Assembly: GCF_016097555.1 (NCBI RefSeq)
Contig: NC_054707.1
Coordinates: 43,423,973 to 43,487,972, forward strand
Length of the DNA stretch: 64,000 nucleotides
DNA from: Gigantopelta aegis
Taxonomy: Eukaryota; Mollusca; Gastropoda; Neomphalida; Peltospiridae
Reading direction: 5' to 3'
The notes under the pieces were generated by a model. It saw only the letters and a list, made by a program, of their open reading frames with translations. It did no database searches and was not told the DNA's origin. The position numbers and the translations under genes are program-made. Positions 12,701-27,700 of the stretch are shown one piece after another. Every line of letters starts with the position of its first letter. Positions within the stretch are counted from its first letter, which is position 1.

Positions 12701-15700
12701 GGACCCAGAGTTTGCAACTGGTTACAATCAACACCTACATTTGTAGCTGTCAACACCTCTGTCGGGTCGACTGTCCAAGTCCCAGGTAAGATATGCTTTT
12801 GTGAAATACAAACTGCTTCAAATAGCATAAAATATACTGAAATAATCTATAAATGTATTTATTGGTGACTGTTCAATGTAGTGTATCCAATAATTATAAA
12901 GGACTTTGAAATTAAAAAAAGGTTTCCACCTTTTTTGTTACAAGTGGTAGTCAGTAGACTAGCTACACCGGCTATCTCTAGAGCTAGTAGAGTTCAAATG
13001 TCATCCAATCAGCAACAAGGTTATTCATTGTTTTGTCTAATCATGTGCTAGCTCAAGCTGTCGAATGCTTCAACAGTGTCAATCTTTCAGGACACTGTAC
13101 TGAATACTCATACTTTTTATACATATGTATACTGGGAGTTAAAATTCCTAACTTTTATTCCTTTTTTTATATATTATTTATGCCATTATGTAAAATATAT
13201 ACAATTTGTTTGGGTTTTTTGCTGATGTGATCAAACATTTTTTTCTTTCATGTTTTGATGTTTATCATTTTGCATTCATAATTCACTATACAAATGCGAC
13301 TATGATTTTTTTTTAAATACTATTTGACAAATATTGCCTTTAAATGATTTTATAATTTTCATTTTTATTCCTTTCTTTTTTTCCGTTCTCCCTCCCCCAG
13401 TAGTGATGACATCACGTGGAACCGATTGACAATTTAATTTTTCCCCACCCCTGATATATATAATACAAATTTAATAATAATAATATATTTTTTAATCATG
13501 TTTTTAAAGTAAAACAATGTTCAATATTTGTCTGGATTGTTGACATATGATAATGGTTCACCTTGTAGCAAACACAATCATGCAACATTTTAAAATGTTG
13601 TAACCTTCACCTTTTGGTTGATGTTACAGCACAACAGTGATTGGTTAGTCCAGGGTTTCAAATTTCTACACATTTAATTTAACTGTAGTTGTGGTACTCC
13701 ACTTTGATGACTGGATACAAATTCACAGGACATGGCCAAACACAATGTTGGATCATCTCCATCAACCCCCAACCCTCATCCACCCAATCACACCACATTT
13801 CTTATATCTTGATTTTTAAAAGTCTAATAGGTTCTCTTCAGAAATTTCAGATTTAAATATTTCCTAATAAAAAAACAAGCTTTTTTTTTTACTTTCATAA
13901 TAGAGTACCTGTATGTTTTAGTTTGGTATTTATTAGCACATTAATGTTCATTGCCAGGAATAAAGAGATTGTTGTAAATAATTTAACATTTTCACTTCCA
14001 TTTTTCACATGCCCCCACCCCACACAGATCATCACAGAACAATCAATGTGTTACATGTATACCTGGTACATTATGTCAAATAATTGTCTTTGTAAACTAT
14101 TTATATTTTGGCATATCTGCTTTGAGTTGGCATTTAAAAACAAAATTGTAACCAAAAACAGCATAAATAGCTTTGTCCAGTCTGTTCTTTGTTCCTCTGC
14201 CATGGATTATTTCCCTTTGTTATTAACTTTGAATTCAAAGAACTTGCAGCAACAACCAAAGAGTGTACTGAACCTGACTTCTCTCTAACTAACCACAAAC
14301 AACTAACCCACAGTCCTGGCCAGGCAGTCCAGATAGCTGAGGTTTGTGCCTAGGACAATATTTATTTCTGTTATATTAACAGATAGGACTGGTCAACAGG
14401 CATAGCCTATATAAAGACCTTTCCCTACATTATACAATTGAAATATTAGCTGGTCAACATGTACATTTTAGAAAGTACAAGATGTGCACTTCGTGTTGAA
14501 AAATGTAAAACTATTGTATATTAACCTGTCAAAATATAAATATTTGTTTATAGATTAGAACAGAGAAAGAAGAAGAATAAAAGAGATGGTGAAGGAATGT
14601 ACATGTATCAATCGAAACGTTTGCTTTCAGCAATGAAATTGTGCATTACTTTGCACATGAGACTGTTTTCTTGTAGTGTTAAGTTGGGATCGCCATATAT
14701 TAATGTGTTGAACCTTAATTGAATATAAGAATGAAAGCAAGTACAAATGAATAAAATGACTGAAGTCCTGTCCTGGATGGAGGAGCCGACGAGAGTCGAC
14801 ACCTGCGCCCATGACAGGCGTGTGCTACAACAGCTTGTTCTGAATGTACACATTAAATCCTATGTCCTGTCCTGAATGAATGAAAGGGAGTCAATATCTG
14901 TGGAATACCATGAATCATGACGTTAGATGTTCTGTTTGAAGAATTACCTCTCAATGGTCTGCGTGGCCACCAGGAAAGACATGAGGTCTCCAGCAGTTAG
15001 TTCATTCACAGACAACATCCATCCGCCAGCAAAAATTGTCCCCAGTACAATGCCTAACAACAAAAGAAAAAAAATGCTTTACTTAACGACGCACTCGACA
15101 CATTTTAATTACGGTTATATGGCGTCAGACATATAGTCACGGACAACACAGATATTGAGAGTGAAAACCCGCTGTAACCACTTCATGGGCTACTCTTTTC
15201 AATTGGCAGCAAGGGATCTTTAATATGCACCATCCCACAGACAGGGTAATACATACCACAGCCTTTGATAAACCAGCTATAGTTCACTGGCTACTACAAG
15301 AAATAGCCCAATGGGCCCACCGATGGGGATCGATTCCAGACTGACCATGCATCAAGTAAGCGTTTTACCACTGGGCTACGTCCTGCCCACTGTCAGTGAT
15401 GAATTAAAATTTAAAATAAAACATGCTGTTGTAGATTTCAGGTCCTAAAATTTACAGTATAAACTTTGTTACAAAAGTCTTCATGAAATGTATATATATT
15501 ATGGTCCTGCAAGTAAAGATTAGCCTCTAACCATTTTATGGCAAAGACAAATCCTGCGTAATTCTAGGATATCTTTCATATTTCACCATTAACAAAACAC
15601 TTAACAATTAAAGGCAATGTTTTCCATTATGGATAAGGTTTACAATTAAAGATAAGAAGATGTTCCTTTTCTTTAACAACACCACTAGAGCACATTGATC

Positions 15701-18700
15701 TAGTCATCATTTCCTATTGGATGTCAAACATTTGGTCATTTTGACATGTAGTCTTAGAGAGGAAACCCGCTTCATTTTTTCATTAGTAGCAAGGAATCTT
15801 TTATATGCACCATCCCACAGACAGGATAGCACATACCACAGCCTTTGATATACCAGTCATGGTGCACTGGCTGGAACGAGAAATAGCCCAATGGGCCCAC
15901 CGACTGGGATCAATCCTAGACTGACAGTGCGTCAAGCAAGTGCTTTACCAGTCAGCTACATCCCGCCCCAAGTTTTCCCAACAAGAGCAAATTTTGCCAG
16001 TAATGACATGATTTACCACAAAGGTAGGGTTTACCATTTAAGACCAGAATTACCATAAAGGCCAAAGTTTACCATTAAGGGCGACATTAGCCAGACCCTG
16101 GAAGACCCCGATTCCAACTCCAAGCTGAACGTTCAGTCTACACGCCTCTTCCACCTGGTGATCGTATAACCTGGAAACAAACACACAGAAACACATCAGT
16201 CGGGCTAAATTCTTACTGAAAGTTTCAAATATTTATGGTTCAAATTTGGTTTGCATTCATATTACTGGCAAACATAACCAATAAGAAACAGAAAATCATT
16301 TCCCCTACTGACGGTAGTAATATTTACCCAGCAGACCTTTAAGCCTCAGACCTACAAAAATTCATATTGGAACTCAGGCAATTGCATTCAGTTCAACTTA
16401 TTTTCATGCTTATGTCCAATTTAGGTTCAAGCACGCTGTCCTGGGCACACAACTCAGCTATCTGGGCTGTCTGTCCAGGACAGTGGGTTAGTTGTTAGTT
16501 GGTTAGTGGTTAGTAAGAGAGAAGAAGGTGTAAGTGGCCTTATACCAACCAATTGAGCCCTTAAGAACTCGCTTTGGGATGGAGCCGGTACTGGGCTGTG
16601 AACCCTGTATCTACCAGCCTGTAGTCTGATGGCTTAACCACTGCGCCACCAAAGCCAGTTTTTAAATCACTAACAAGAAATCGGGCCCCGAGAACTGTCA
16701 GTACTCTACTAAATAAGCTATGTTTCTTTCCCAGGAACATAGTCAGCTAGTGTTACTTGGATGAAATTAAGTGGGCATACTTAATTAAGGCATGCACACA
16801 ATAGCAGATTCGAGCAGATTCTAAGAGAAGCCAATCTTTTTCAGGGAGAGACACCCCAATGCTTCCCTTCACTACTTGACTGTTATTTTCTCATAGCAAC
16901 CTAAATATATGAAACAATTAAAAACAAAACTAACTTAATATAATAATTTTGTCACTGATTCAAGATGGTGGAGTAGAGGTGAATGAATTTTTTTTACCTT
17001 TGTGGATTAAAAAACTAGATCATGCACTTATAGTCCGTCCCATAGGGAATGCCTTTTTTCATACTATGGAATTTACTACAAGTTAATTACATGTATTTCT
17101 GAGCCGACTGTTTTTGTAATTTGCACACAAATATAGTATTTTTTTGTTATTTCCAAAACACTTTTACTTTTCTTCTTATGTCAAACCAAACTGAAATTAT
17201 TAACAAAAACAGACTTTTGTAGGAAGATGGGATGACTATAGGTAGTACTAAACCAAATAACTTCCAGCAGGGTCAAAGTTCGAGGTGCACCCAACTTTTG
17301 ATAGAGAAGTTAACACCACAAGTCCTGTGATTGGTGATAAATGTGAGTGTGTTGGTTGTATACATTTTTTTATCTAGTACCACTGTGTCAAGTAGTCTTG
17401 TGCTTGAAACATGTTTGGGGTACCTGTAAAAAAAAGTAGTTAATTTTTGTGAGGAACTAGGGTAGTCACCCGTTATCTCTGAAATGAGCAGCTTGACACC
17501 CAATTTTTTCTGATTCACTTTAAGGGTGAGGGGTGGTAGTATTTATATCTGTGGTGTTTATGTTGATTGATACGCAGCAGGTAGGAGTTTTAGCCACACA
17601 TGTTACTATCGCCGTCTATGGGATTTGATTTGGTAGTATACACCCAACAGAAACATTATCTGTATGTAAACAAGGGACATAATCTGTAAAACTAAAAAAC
17701 CTTTCTCACTCTTTCTCCTTGTCCTCCATGGCAAAGGCTCTCACGGTGCGCACATTTCCAATAGCCTCATCGGCAACAGCCGTTGACGTGGCAATCTATA
17801 TACAAAAATATTTGTAAATAAAGCTCAACATTAAATATTAATATTATTACATGTATCTAAACAAAAATTCGACAGAATTAAATATCTAGCCTTTCATAAA
17901 CTGGTTTGATATAATTGCTCACAGTTCCACTTCTAAGAATGTCTAACAATCTCAAGCCATATTAAAAAACATTAAAATTAAATTAAATATTTTATTAATT
18001 AAATTTTTCATTTTTTTTTCATTTTGTTTAAACATGCAATGCATGAGATGAACATGCATATGTGCAACTACAGGTATAAACAAGCCCTGAGATTTCATGG
18101 TAACAATCATTTCCGGTACCGTGTCTGTAAAATCATAGAACCGAAATTTCATTTCCCATGATTATTATATCCAGTACAACTATGCAATGAAAATAATATA
18201 TATATATATATATATAATTATTTTTTTAAAACAGTTTCCAATGGATTCCCACTGTCTCAAGACATGGAAACAAAAAAATATTTCCCATGAAATTTAAAAT
18301 CCTATGGCCTGTATAAACCAAGTTACACTGATGTGGGACAGACTGTTTGTGAGGCTTTCATTCAATACAGAGTTGATATGACTCTGGTTAACCTTTACTT
18401 TGTATTTTTTTTCAATGTACATGTACATGTGTATGTAACCTGAGCTTCCAAAAAAAGGAAAAAACCAGGAAAGGAAAAGAACCTAAGAAACACTTTGTGT
18501 ATTTTTTATTCAAAAGGTAGGTAATGAAAGAGAAGATGACACATTATCACTGATGTCTATTTAACTAAAAGGCACTTCTGGCTTATAGATAGTAATCTGT
18601 CAAAATTTATTTCAAAAGAGGAGACTTCTCCTACACTCAGGTACACTCAACATCAACATTAAATCCCACTGAAAATATGTTAAGTGAGTTCATGCCATTT

Positions 18701-21700
18701 TTTATTAATTAACGTACCTTGTTATAAAAAAACAAACAAAAAAACAACAACAATGGAGTAGCTGCAAACAGCAAGACAATCAGAACACATCAGATTTACC
18801 AAAATAGATAAATTGATCAAGCAGTACATTAAATGTGTAATTTAACAGCCAGAAATATTTTTTACTGTCTAACAACTAGGGTCAGTGCCTTTAAGAAATA
18901 CTGAGTAGGATGAAACAGGCTTTTTAAAGGGACAGTCCTGAGTTTGCTGCATTGCAAAATGTTTCCGACTAACAAAATAGTTCTATGATTAAATTTACAT
19001 ATTAAATATATTTTCTTGTTTAGAATATCAGTGTCTGTATATTCAATGTGTTTCTGGTCATCGTAATATTTGTAAGAAGCCCAAACTGGATTTTGTCTTA
19101 AAATAATTATGTACATGCAAAAAAAATATTTTTTAGGAAATAAAATGAAATTTAACCTAGTATCAATATTAGAACAATCAGAAACATGTTTAATATACAG
19201 CCACAAATATTTTATGCAGAAAAATATATCTGTTGTGTAATTACAATCGTTAAAAAGTCTCTGTTAGTCAATAACATCTTAAAAATTGCAGCAAACTCAG
19301 GACATCCTGTCCCTTTAACTAAATCAGTTTTCAGGAGAAAAATAAACTAAAAAACAAGAGGCAAACCTGGTCCTGAGAGGCACGAGATAACGTCCTAAGA
19401 CTGTTTCCTAGCAACGTTCCCACAAAAATAATACCAGGAACCACAACGATCATGACACCAGTCAATTTTACTGATATCATCATCAGCGATGCTACACAGC
19501 CGATTGTCTGCAATTAAAGAAACTTCATCAGCAATGCTACATACCGACTGGCTGCATTTAACATAACATAATCAGTGATCCTACATAATCAGTAATGTTA
19601 CACATCTGATTGTCTGCAATTAAAAAAGAATCATCAATGCTCTACAGACACAAAAGTAGCCTGTTGATGGCATATTTATTTTAAAACCAAAAACAAACTA
19701 ACTTTGTCAGTATCGGCTAGTGCAGTAGGGCATAAAATTTGGCACGTCTGATGTTAATAAATTTTGGTTAAATTATATTGAGGTTTTAAAATGTCTGACA
19801 AATATCATCTACGAATTAATACTATACTTGTTTAACACTAAATTGAAACTGGTTTAATATTTTTAAAACCCCACCAAAAATGCTTTTAAGTTAGTCCTAG
19901 CACACAAAAAGTATATTTTCGTATTTATGATAGGACAGCTACAAAAAAGCACCCATTTTAGATTCTCGTTTGAATATCGTTATCATTAACCTTTTCATTT
20001 GTATCTACTACTGAAGAAAGTTGTTCGTATAAACACTAAAACCACACGAACAACATATTGCATTATTTTGTCTGAAAAATTCACATTTTATTTGGACACT
20101 TGGGGATTTAGCAAGAAAATGTTACTTCTTGTAAATATTACTGGAAAATCTTACCTCAGCTACCGAACGAAGACCCTGTGATATGCAGAGTTTGAAGGAA
20201 CTTTTGAAATCTTGAATATCTGTTGTTATCCTTCAAGTGCAATAAAGTAAAGAAAGAAATGTTTCATTTAACGATGCACTAAACACATTTTATTTACAGT
20301 TATATACTGTCAGACATATGGTTAAGGACCACACAGATCATATAAAGAGATGAAACCTGCTGTCGCCACTTATGGGCTACTCTTTGCGATTAGCAACAAG
20401 GGATCTTTTATATGCACCATCCCACAGACAGGATAGTACATACCACAGCCTTTGTTACACTAGTTGTGGACCACTGGCTGGAATGAGAAATAGCTCAATG
20501 GGGCCACCGACGGGGATCGATCCTAAACCGACCGCGCATCAATCGAGTGCTTTACCACTGAGCTACATACCGCCCTGTACACTAAAGTATTATTAACCAC
20601 AAACTGTATATAAAACAAGCCTACGTTCAAGGGCCATAACTCTTAACAAAAATGGGTAAATTATCATAGAAGGCAAATTTAATATGTAACTGTTCATGAT
20701 AAGGAAAGAACAAAGGAAATGTTTGATTTAACGACGCACTGAACACATTTTTATTTACGGTTATATGGCGTGAGACATATGGTTAAGGACCACGCAGATA
20801 TAGAGAGGAAACCCGCTGTCGCCAGTTCATGGGCTACTCTTTTCGATTAGCAGCAAGGAATCTTTTATATGCACCATCCTACTGTTCATGATAAAATAAA
20901 ATAAATGTTTTATTTAACGACGCACTCAACACATTTTTTTTACGGTTATATGGCGTCAGACATATGGTTAAGGACTACACAGATTTTGAGAGGAAACCCA
21001 CTGTCGCCACTACATAATCTTTCTGATTATCAGCAAGGGATCTTTTATTTGCGCTTCCCACAGGCAGGATAGCACAAATCATGGCCTTTGTTGAACCAGT
21101 TATGGATCACTGGTCGGTGCAAGTAGTTTACACCTACCCATTGAGCCTTGCGGAGCGCTCACTCAGGGTTTGGAGTCGGTATATGGATTAAAAATCCCAT
21201 GCCTCAACTGGGATCCGAACCCAGTACCTACCAGCCTGTAGACCGATGGTCTAACCACGACACCACAGAGGCCGGTCAGTTCATGATAAAGCCAGGGCTT
21301 CTAGATCAGGTTTCGTCTCTGTCCTTCTGTTCATCTGTCCAACATATATTATAGTTTTCCAGACTTTTGTCCGCAATGCTTCATCATAATGAGCTGAAAT
21401 TTCGTGTATAGCTTTACAGGCATCTAGAATTGTTATAAAAATACACTAGCCATGAGATCAATGATTTTTATAAATTTACTAGCCACTATTTAAAATTCAC
21501 CAGCCCTACTTTAAGTAAATACAATTTCACTGCTAATAATAATCGGATACATCACCTAAAGACAGAGGTATAAAACCCTTCGACTTAAATGCAGAATTAA
21601 TTTGACAACTTTTGTCACTAGCTGTCGGGCATTGCAATAGTAGTTATTTATTAGCCCAAAATATTCTGGTTGGACTTATAATAAATTGTTATTTTGCTAA

Positions 21701-24700
21701 TACCTGTAGCATAATGCCTACACACACAAACATATATTCATATTTTTGCATACATGATTGTACCTTTTTCTTTTCACTGAAAACAAAAAAGTTCTAAGGA
21801 ATTATTGATAGACATAATTTGTGACATTTATACATGTATCGCATTAAACTTCAATGTAAAACAGTGTCTTAGTATACAGCTAGTAGGCACCGAGATGTTA
21901 GTTAAAATTAAAAATATATATATATTGGAATTAGATTAAAATCAAAATCCATATAAATCTGCTTCACAAAGAAATATTTTTATTATTATTACTTTATCCC
22001 AGTAGCATAGTATGGGTTGCCAGCAAATGGGGCAAGGCAAGTATTGCACCCCCTAACCAGTTAACTGTTAGTCCCTTCCACCAGTCCAGAATTTTGTGCC
22101 CAGGACAACCGCCCCGGTGGTCCCGTGCACACTACGCCACTGTTTTCTCCTACTAAGTTCTATATTTTATTAATTACTTAACATGTAGAATAAATCAACA
22201 GAAAGAATTTAATTTCATACTTTGTGGATTCAACAATATTGTTCATTGTTAGTAGGAATTGTCTTTTTTCTTTTAAATCTTGACCAACATCCGTATTTAT
22301 ATATAAACAGCATATAAAAATAGAACAGTTTTGTTACTTCTAAAACACTTTTTCTTTTCTTTTTACATAAATCCCAATTGAAATTATTGACTTTAAAAAA
22401 CACTTTTAATGTTGGTTAGGACAAAGTGTACTTGTACACATGTAGACAGTCTTTACATAATAGTTAAAGTTTATTTTGTTTAACGACACCACTAGACAAC
22501 ATTGATTTATTAGTCATCGGCTATTGAATGTCAAACATTTGGTAATTTTGACATATAGACTTACAGAGGAAAACTGCTACATTTTTCCATTAGTAGCAAG
22601 GGATCTTTTACAATGTATATGCACCATCCAACAGACAGGATAGCACATATACCACAGCCTTTGATATATAAGTCGTGGTCACTGGTGCACTGGCTGGAAC
22701 GAGAAACAGCCCAATGGGCTCACCGAGGGGCTTGATCCCAGACCGACAGTGCATCAAGCGAACGCTTAGACTCTTCATGAATCTCTGAAGAAAGCCAACT
22801 ATCTCAAGGTTCAACAAATCCACCTGTCATGGGCCCCATTCTATGAAGCGATCTTAGCACTACTATCGCCATAAATACCTATCTTAATTTTTTTCTACGA
22901 TCGCCAGTCCATTCCACGACACGGCATAGCTTACTATCATCGTAAATTACTGTGAAAATTTACAATAGGTATGAGGCAGTTGTACAATGTAAGTCACTGA
23001 CGTAGATGTCAAATGGCAGTTAGATGATGATTTGATCATTTTCTAAGAAGGATACTAACTTATTGTGTTAAAATAGATCTAATACATACCGAATACCTTT
23101 TATGAAACTCAGCATTCCATGAAAAACATTCTAGGCCATACAACCATAACATGAAAATACGGGAGATAACTCTCATGTCTTCATTCCCAATACCAATGAA
23201 TACATCCAAGATGTTCCGAAAAGTCGGTAACCAATTTATTATTTAACTAATTCGCACTTCTTTGCAAAGAATATATTAATTATTAAAGGGGCACTTATGA
23301 CTACCGTACGGTTGCTTTGTGGAATGGTTGTAAAGTATACGGTGCCAGTTGTAAAACTCACTTTAAATCACTACAATTAATCTTAGCTACAATTCTTTCG
23401 TGGAACGGGCCCAGAAGATCTTGGTTAGTGAATTTGTGGTGTGGGCCAGTATTATTAACTATCAGCTGTATCAGGGTTCAACAAATCCACCAGACCTCGG
23501 TTCCGGCTAGTGAATTTGTGGTGTGGGCCAGTATTATTAACTATCAGCTGTATCAGGGTTCAACAAATCCACCAGTCCTCGGTCCCGGCTAGTGAATGTG
23601 TGGTGTGGGCCAGTATTATTAACTATCAACTGTATCAGGGTACCAGTCCTCGGTCCCAGCTAGTGAATGTGTTGTCTGGGCCAGTATTATTAACTATCAA
23701 CTGCATCAGGGTACCAGTCCTCGGTCCTGGCTAGTGAATGTGTGGTCTGGGCCAGTATTATTAACTATCCACTGTATCAGGGTACCAGTCCTCGGTCCCG
23801 GCTAGTGAATGTGTGGTCTGGGCCAGTATTATTAACTATCAACTGTATCAGGGTACCAGTCCTCGGTCCCGGCTAGTGAATTTGTGGTGTGGGCCAGTAT
23901 TATTAACTATCAACTGTATCAGGGTACCAGTCCTCGGTCCCGGCTAGTGAATGTTTGGTGTGGGCCAGTATTATTAACTATCCACTGTATCAGGGTACCA
24001 GTCCTCGGTCCCGGTTAGTGAATTTGTGGTCTGGGCCAGTATTATTAACTATCCACTGTATCAGGGTACCAGTCCTCGGTCCCGGCTAGTGAATGTGTGG
24101 TCTGGGCCAGTATTATTAACTATCCACTGTATCAGGGTACCAGTCCTCGGTCCCGGCTAGTGAATGTGTGGTCTGGGCCAGTATTATTAACTATCAACTG
24201 CATCAGGGTACCAGTCCTCGGTCCCGGCTAGTGAATGTGTGGTCTGGGCCAGTATTATTAACTATCCACTGTATCAGGGTACCAGTCCTCGGTCCCGGCT
24301 AGTGAATGTGTGGTCTGGGCCAGTATTATTAACTATCCACTGTATCAGGGTACCAGTCCTCGGTCCCGGTTAGTGAATTTGTGGTCTGGGCCAGTATTAT
24401 TAACTATCCACTGTATCAGGGTACCAGTCCTCAGTCCCGGCTAGTGAATGTGTGGTCTGGGCCAGTATTATTAACTATCCACTGTATCAGGGTACCAGTC
24501 CTCGGTCCCGGCTAGTGAATGTGTGGTCTGGGCCAGTATTATTAACTATCCACTGTATCAGGGTACCAGTCCTCGGTCCCGGTTAGTGAATTTGTGGTCT
24601 GGGCCAGTATTATTAACTATCCACTGTATCAGGGTACCAGTCCTCGTATCAGGGTCCCGGCTAGTGAATGTGTGGTCTGGGCCAGTATTATTAACTATCC

Positions 24701-27700
24701 ACTGTATCAGGGTACCAGTCCTCGGTCCCGGCTAGTGAATGTGTGGTCTGGGCCAGTATTATTAACTATCAACTGTATCAGGGCTAGCTCTGCCACTCGC
24801 CAAATTCATCAATTGTGAATTTTAAGAGTAATTGGCAAATTTTATTTTATTCTGCGGAACAAACATTGTGTAACGATTAATATTTTTTTGAAAAATAACT
24901 GTAGATCAGCTTTTTTTAAAGACAATTTGGTGAAATTTTCTACTAACCCTGTGTATTATTAAAATACATGTACATAGGGGCAAAATACATGTACATAGGG
25001 GCAAAGCTTGTGAGGGATAGTGACTTTCTCAACATTAGTTGACCACTGCTGTACTTAGTGTGAGCCGACTCCAGAATAAATGCACCCGTCTTCTTCTTCT
25101 TAAACTTATTTTTGTGCTTACATGTATATCCAACTAAGGTTCAAGCACGCTTTTCTGGACACACAACTCAGCTATCTGGGCTGTCTGTCCAGGACTGTGG
25201 GTTAGTCATTAGTAGTTAGTGAGAGAAAAGAGGATGTAGTGGTCTTGCACCTACCCACTGAGTCGTAAAAACTAGCTATGGGTGGGAGCCAGTACCGTGC
25301 TGCGAACCTGAGTACCTACCAGTCTTATGTTCAATGGCTTAACCATGACACCGCTGAGGCCGGTAGACTAATGTACCTGTCAATGAGTTCCCCAGTCTTG
25401 TGTTTATCGAAGAACGCGATGTCCTCACTCAAGAGTGAGGCAAACAGCTGCTTCTTCATGGTCAAGGCCACTCGTTCTCCAAGAGTTGACAGAAGAGAGA
25501 TGTAGAAGAAAGTAAGAATGCCCTGAAAGAAAACAAAAATGTACTACATGTACACAAGGCTCAAAATTCATTGTGTGGATCATTCTAGCCAGTGCACCAC
25601 AACTGGTTATCAAAGGCTGTGGCATGTGCTACCCTGTCTATAAGATGGAGTATATAAAAGATCCCTTGCTGCTAATAGAAAAATGTAGCAGGTTTCCTGT
25701 CCAAGATTATATGTCAGAATTACCAAACGTTTGACATCCAATAGCCGATGATTAATAAATCAATGTGCTCTAGTGGTGTTGTTAAACAAAACAAACCTCC
25801 TTCATGTGGAATGGGAAGAAATCTCTGCTGACATTGTAATCTGAAAGTAAATGCTAGAAGCTGAAAAGCAGTTTTAGATCACTTGATTTACATTTTCTTG
25901 TTTTGTTTTATTTATTTTTATGACATATAATTTAATACTGGTCATCCTCGTGTCAACACACATGTACTTGTCACTACCGTAAATTCTTCATCTGAATAGC
26001 TGAACAATGCTTTAAGTGCATTTTGAGTATTTCTTGCTCCCTGATAATTTCGGGCCTTGCAGGGTTTCTGCCAGAGGGTACAAGGGTAAAATTACGTACC
26101 CTAAAATCTTGGAAATTAATGGATACATTTTTATAATTTTAAAAAATATTATAATAAGATAACTGCTGTTTAACCTGTGAAAGTACATGAAATTCAGTGT
26201 CAAATTTCAAAAGATTTCTAACTCATAACCACCTAATAAGGGTACTTATTATTGGTTTTATTTTCATTAGGTACCCTCAAATTATTTTCTGGCAGAAAGC
26301 CATGCAATGTCAAACAAACATGTACATGTATCTAGAAAGTGCATTTCAAATTTTAGAAATGTGTTAATAAAAGAGAAAGTAATTAAATGAGTTAAATGCC
26401 ATTAAAGTTGCATTCTAAAACCATGGTAATGTCAAATAAGTAATAATATGAACAATGAGTCACATGAACAACTGACTTACCTCAGCGATACATCACCATT
26501 ATGACGTATCGCTTTGAATATATTTTATGTTTATTCAATAAAACATGTATTGTAAAAGCTGGTTGTTCACTGTGACGTATATTTACCAAGAAATGTAGTT
26601 GTACACACCTACATGTACATGTATTCCACACATTGACACGCAAAACATTGAGGAGTGATTAATTGCTCCCATCACTTAGATTATGGGAATCCATATAATT
26701 TAAGATATTACCATCTTAAACACTGATATTTAAATTCTTTCAAGTTTGTAGTACTAGTTTTAAAATACATTGTATATTTTGAAGTAAATTCATATACATG
26801 TACTAAGGGGAGTTAACAATGACTCTCCTTAAACTAGTCTCAGGGGAGTGATGGGGGACCCAGAGTGACACTGATAGCAATACTTATAGGTAGTACTAAA
26901 CCAAATAACATCCAGTTATTGAGCAGTTAATACCACAAGTTCTACCATTGGTAATAAATGTAAACGTGTTTGTTGTAAAAAAGACAAATTAAGTTTCCTT
27001 GTGCTTGATCCTACTAAAAATAGCATGACAATTTTTGTGCAGAATTAGGGTAGTCATAGATGCTTCCAGTTATTTCTGAAATGAGCAGCTTAACTCCAAA
27101 TTGTTTCTGATTTACTTTAAGGGTGAGGGGTGTTAGTATTTATACCTGTGATGTATACATGTGTGTAGATTGATATGTTGCAGGTAGGAATTTAAGCCAT
27201 ATATGTTACTAATGTCATCTATGGGATTTGATTTGGTGGTATACACCCTAACTGGTGAGGTCTGTATATACCGTGGGGCGAGATGTAGCCCAGTTGTAAA
27301 GCGCTCGCTTGATGTGCAGTCGTTTTGGGATCAATCCCCGTCAGTGGGCCCATTGGGCTCTTTCTCATTCTAGCCAGTACACCATGACTGGTACATCAAA
27401 GGCCGTGGTATATGCTATCCTGTCTATGGGATAGTGCATATAAAAGATCCCTTGCTGCTAATCGAAAAGAGTAGCCCATGAAGTGGCGACAGCGGGTTTT
27501 CTCCCTCAATATCTGTGTGGTCCTTAACCACATGTCCAAAGCCATATAACTGTAAATAAAATATGTTGAGTGTGTCGTTAAATAAACCATTTTCTTCCTT
27601 ACCTTGTATATACCGTTAACATGCATGGAACTGTACATACATGCATGAACATGAAAAACCAAACCATACATACCTGTACAGCGTATGTTGCTATGAGCTT

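Noticed and set aside
14927-15136. 69-residue plus-strand frame over ABCB8 visible exon 8
   Set aside because: Antisense to a confirmed exon and runs into a SINE.
19508-19625. Short repeated blocks (CTGCAATTAAAGAA, ATCAGCAATGCTACATA) beside ABCB8 visible exon 5
   Set aside because: Looks like a partial local duplication of the acceptor region, but too short and degenerate to define a second exon.
23317-24818. Frames of 70-90 residues ([18 protein letters not shown] repeats)
   Set aside because: Translations of the 71-bp array.
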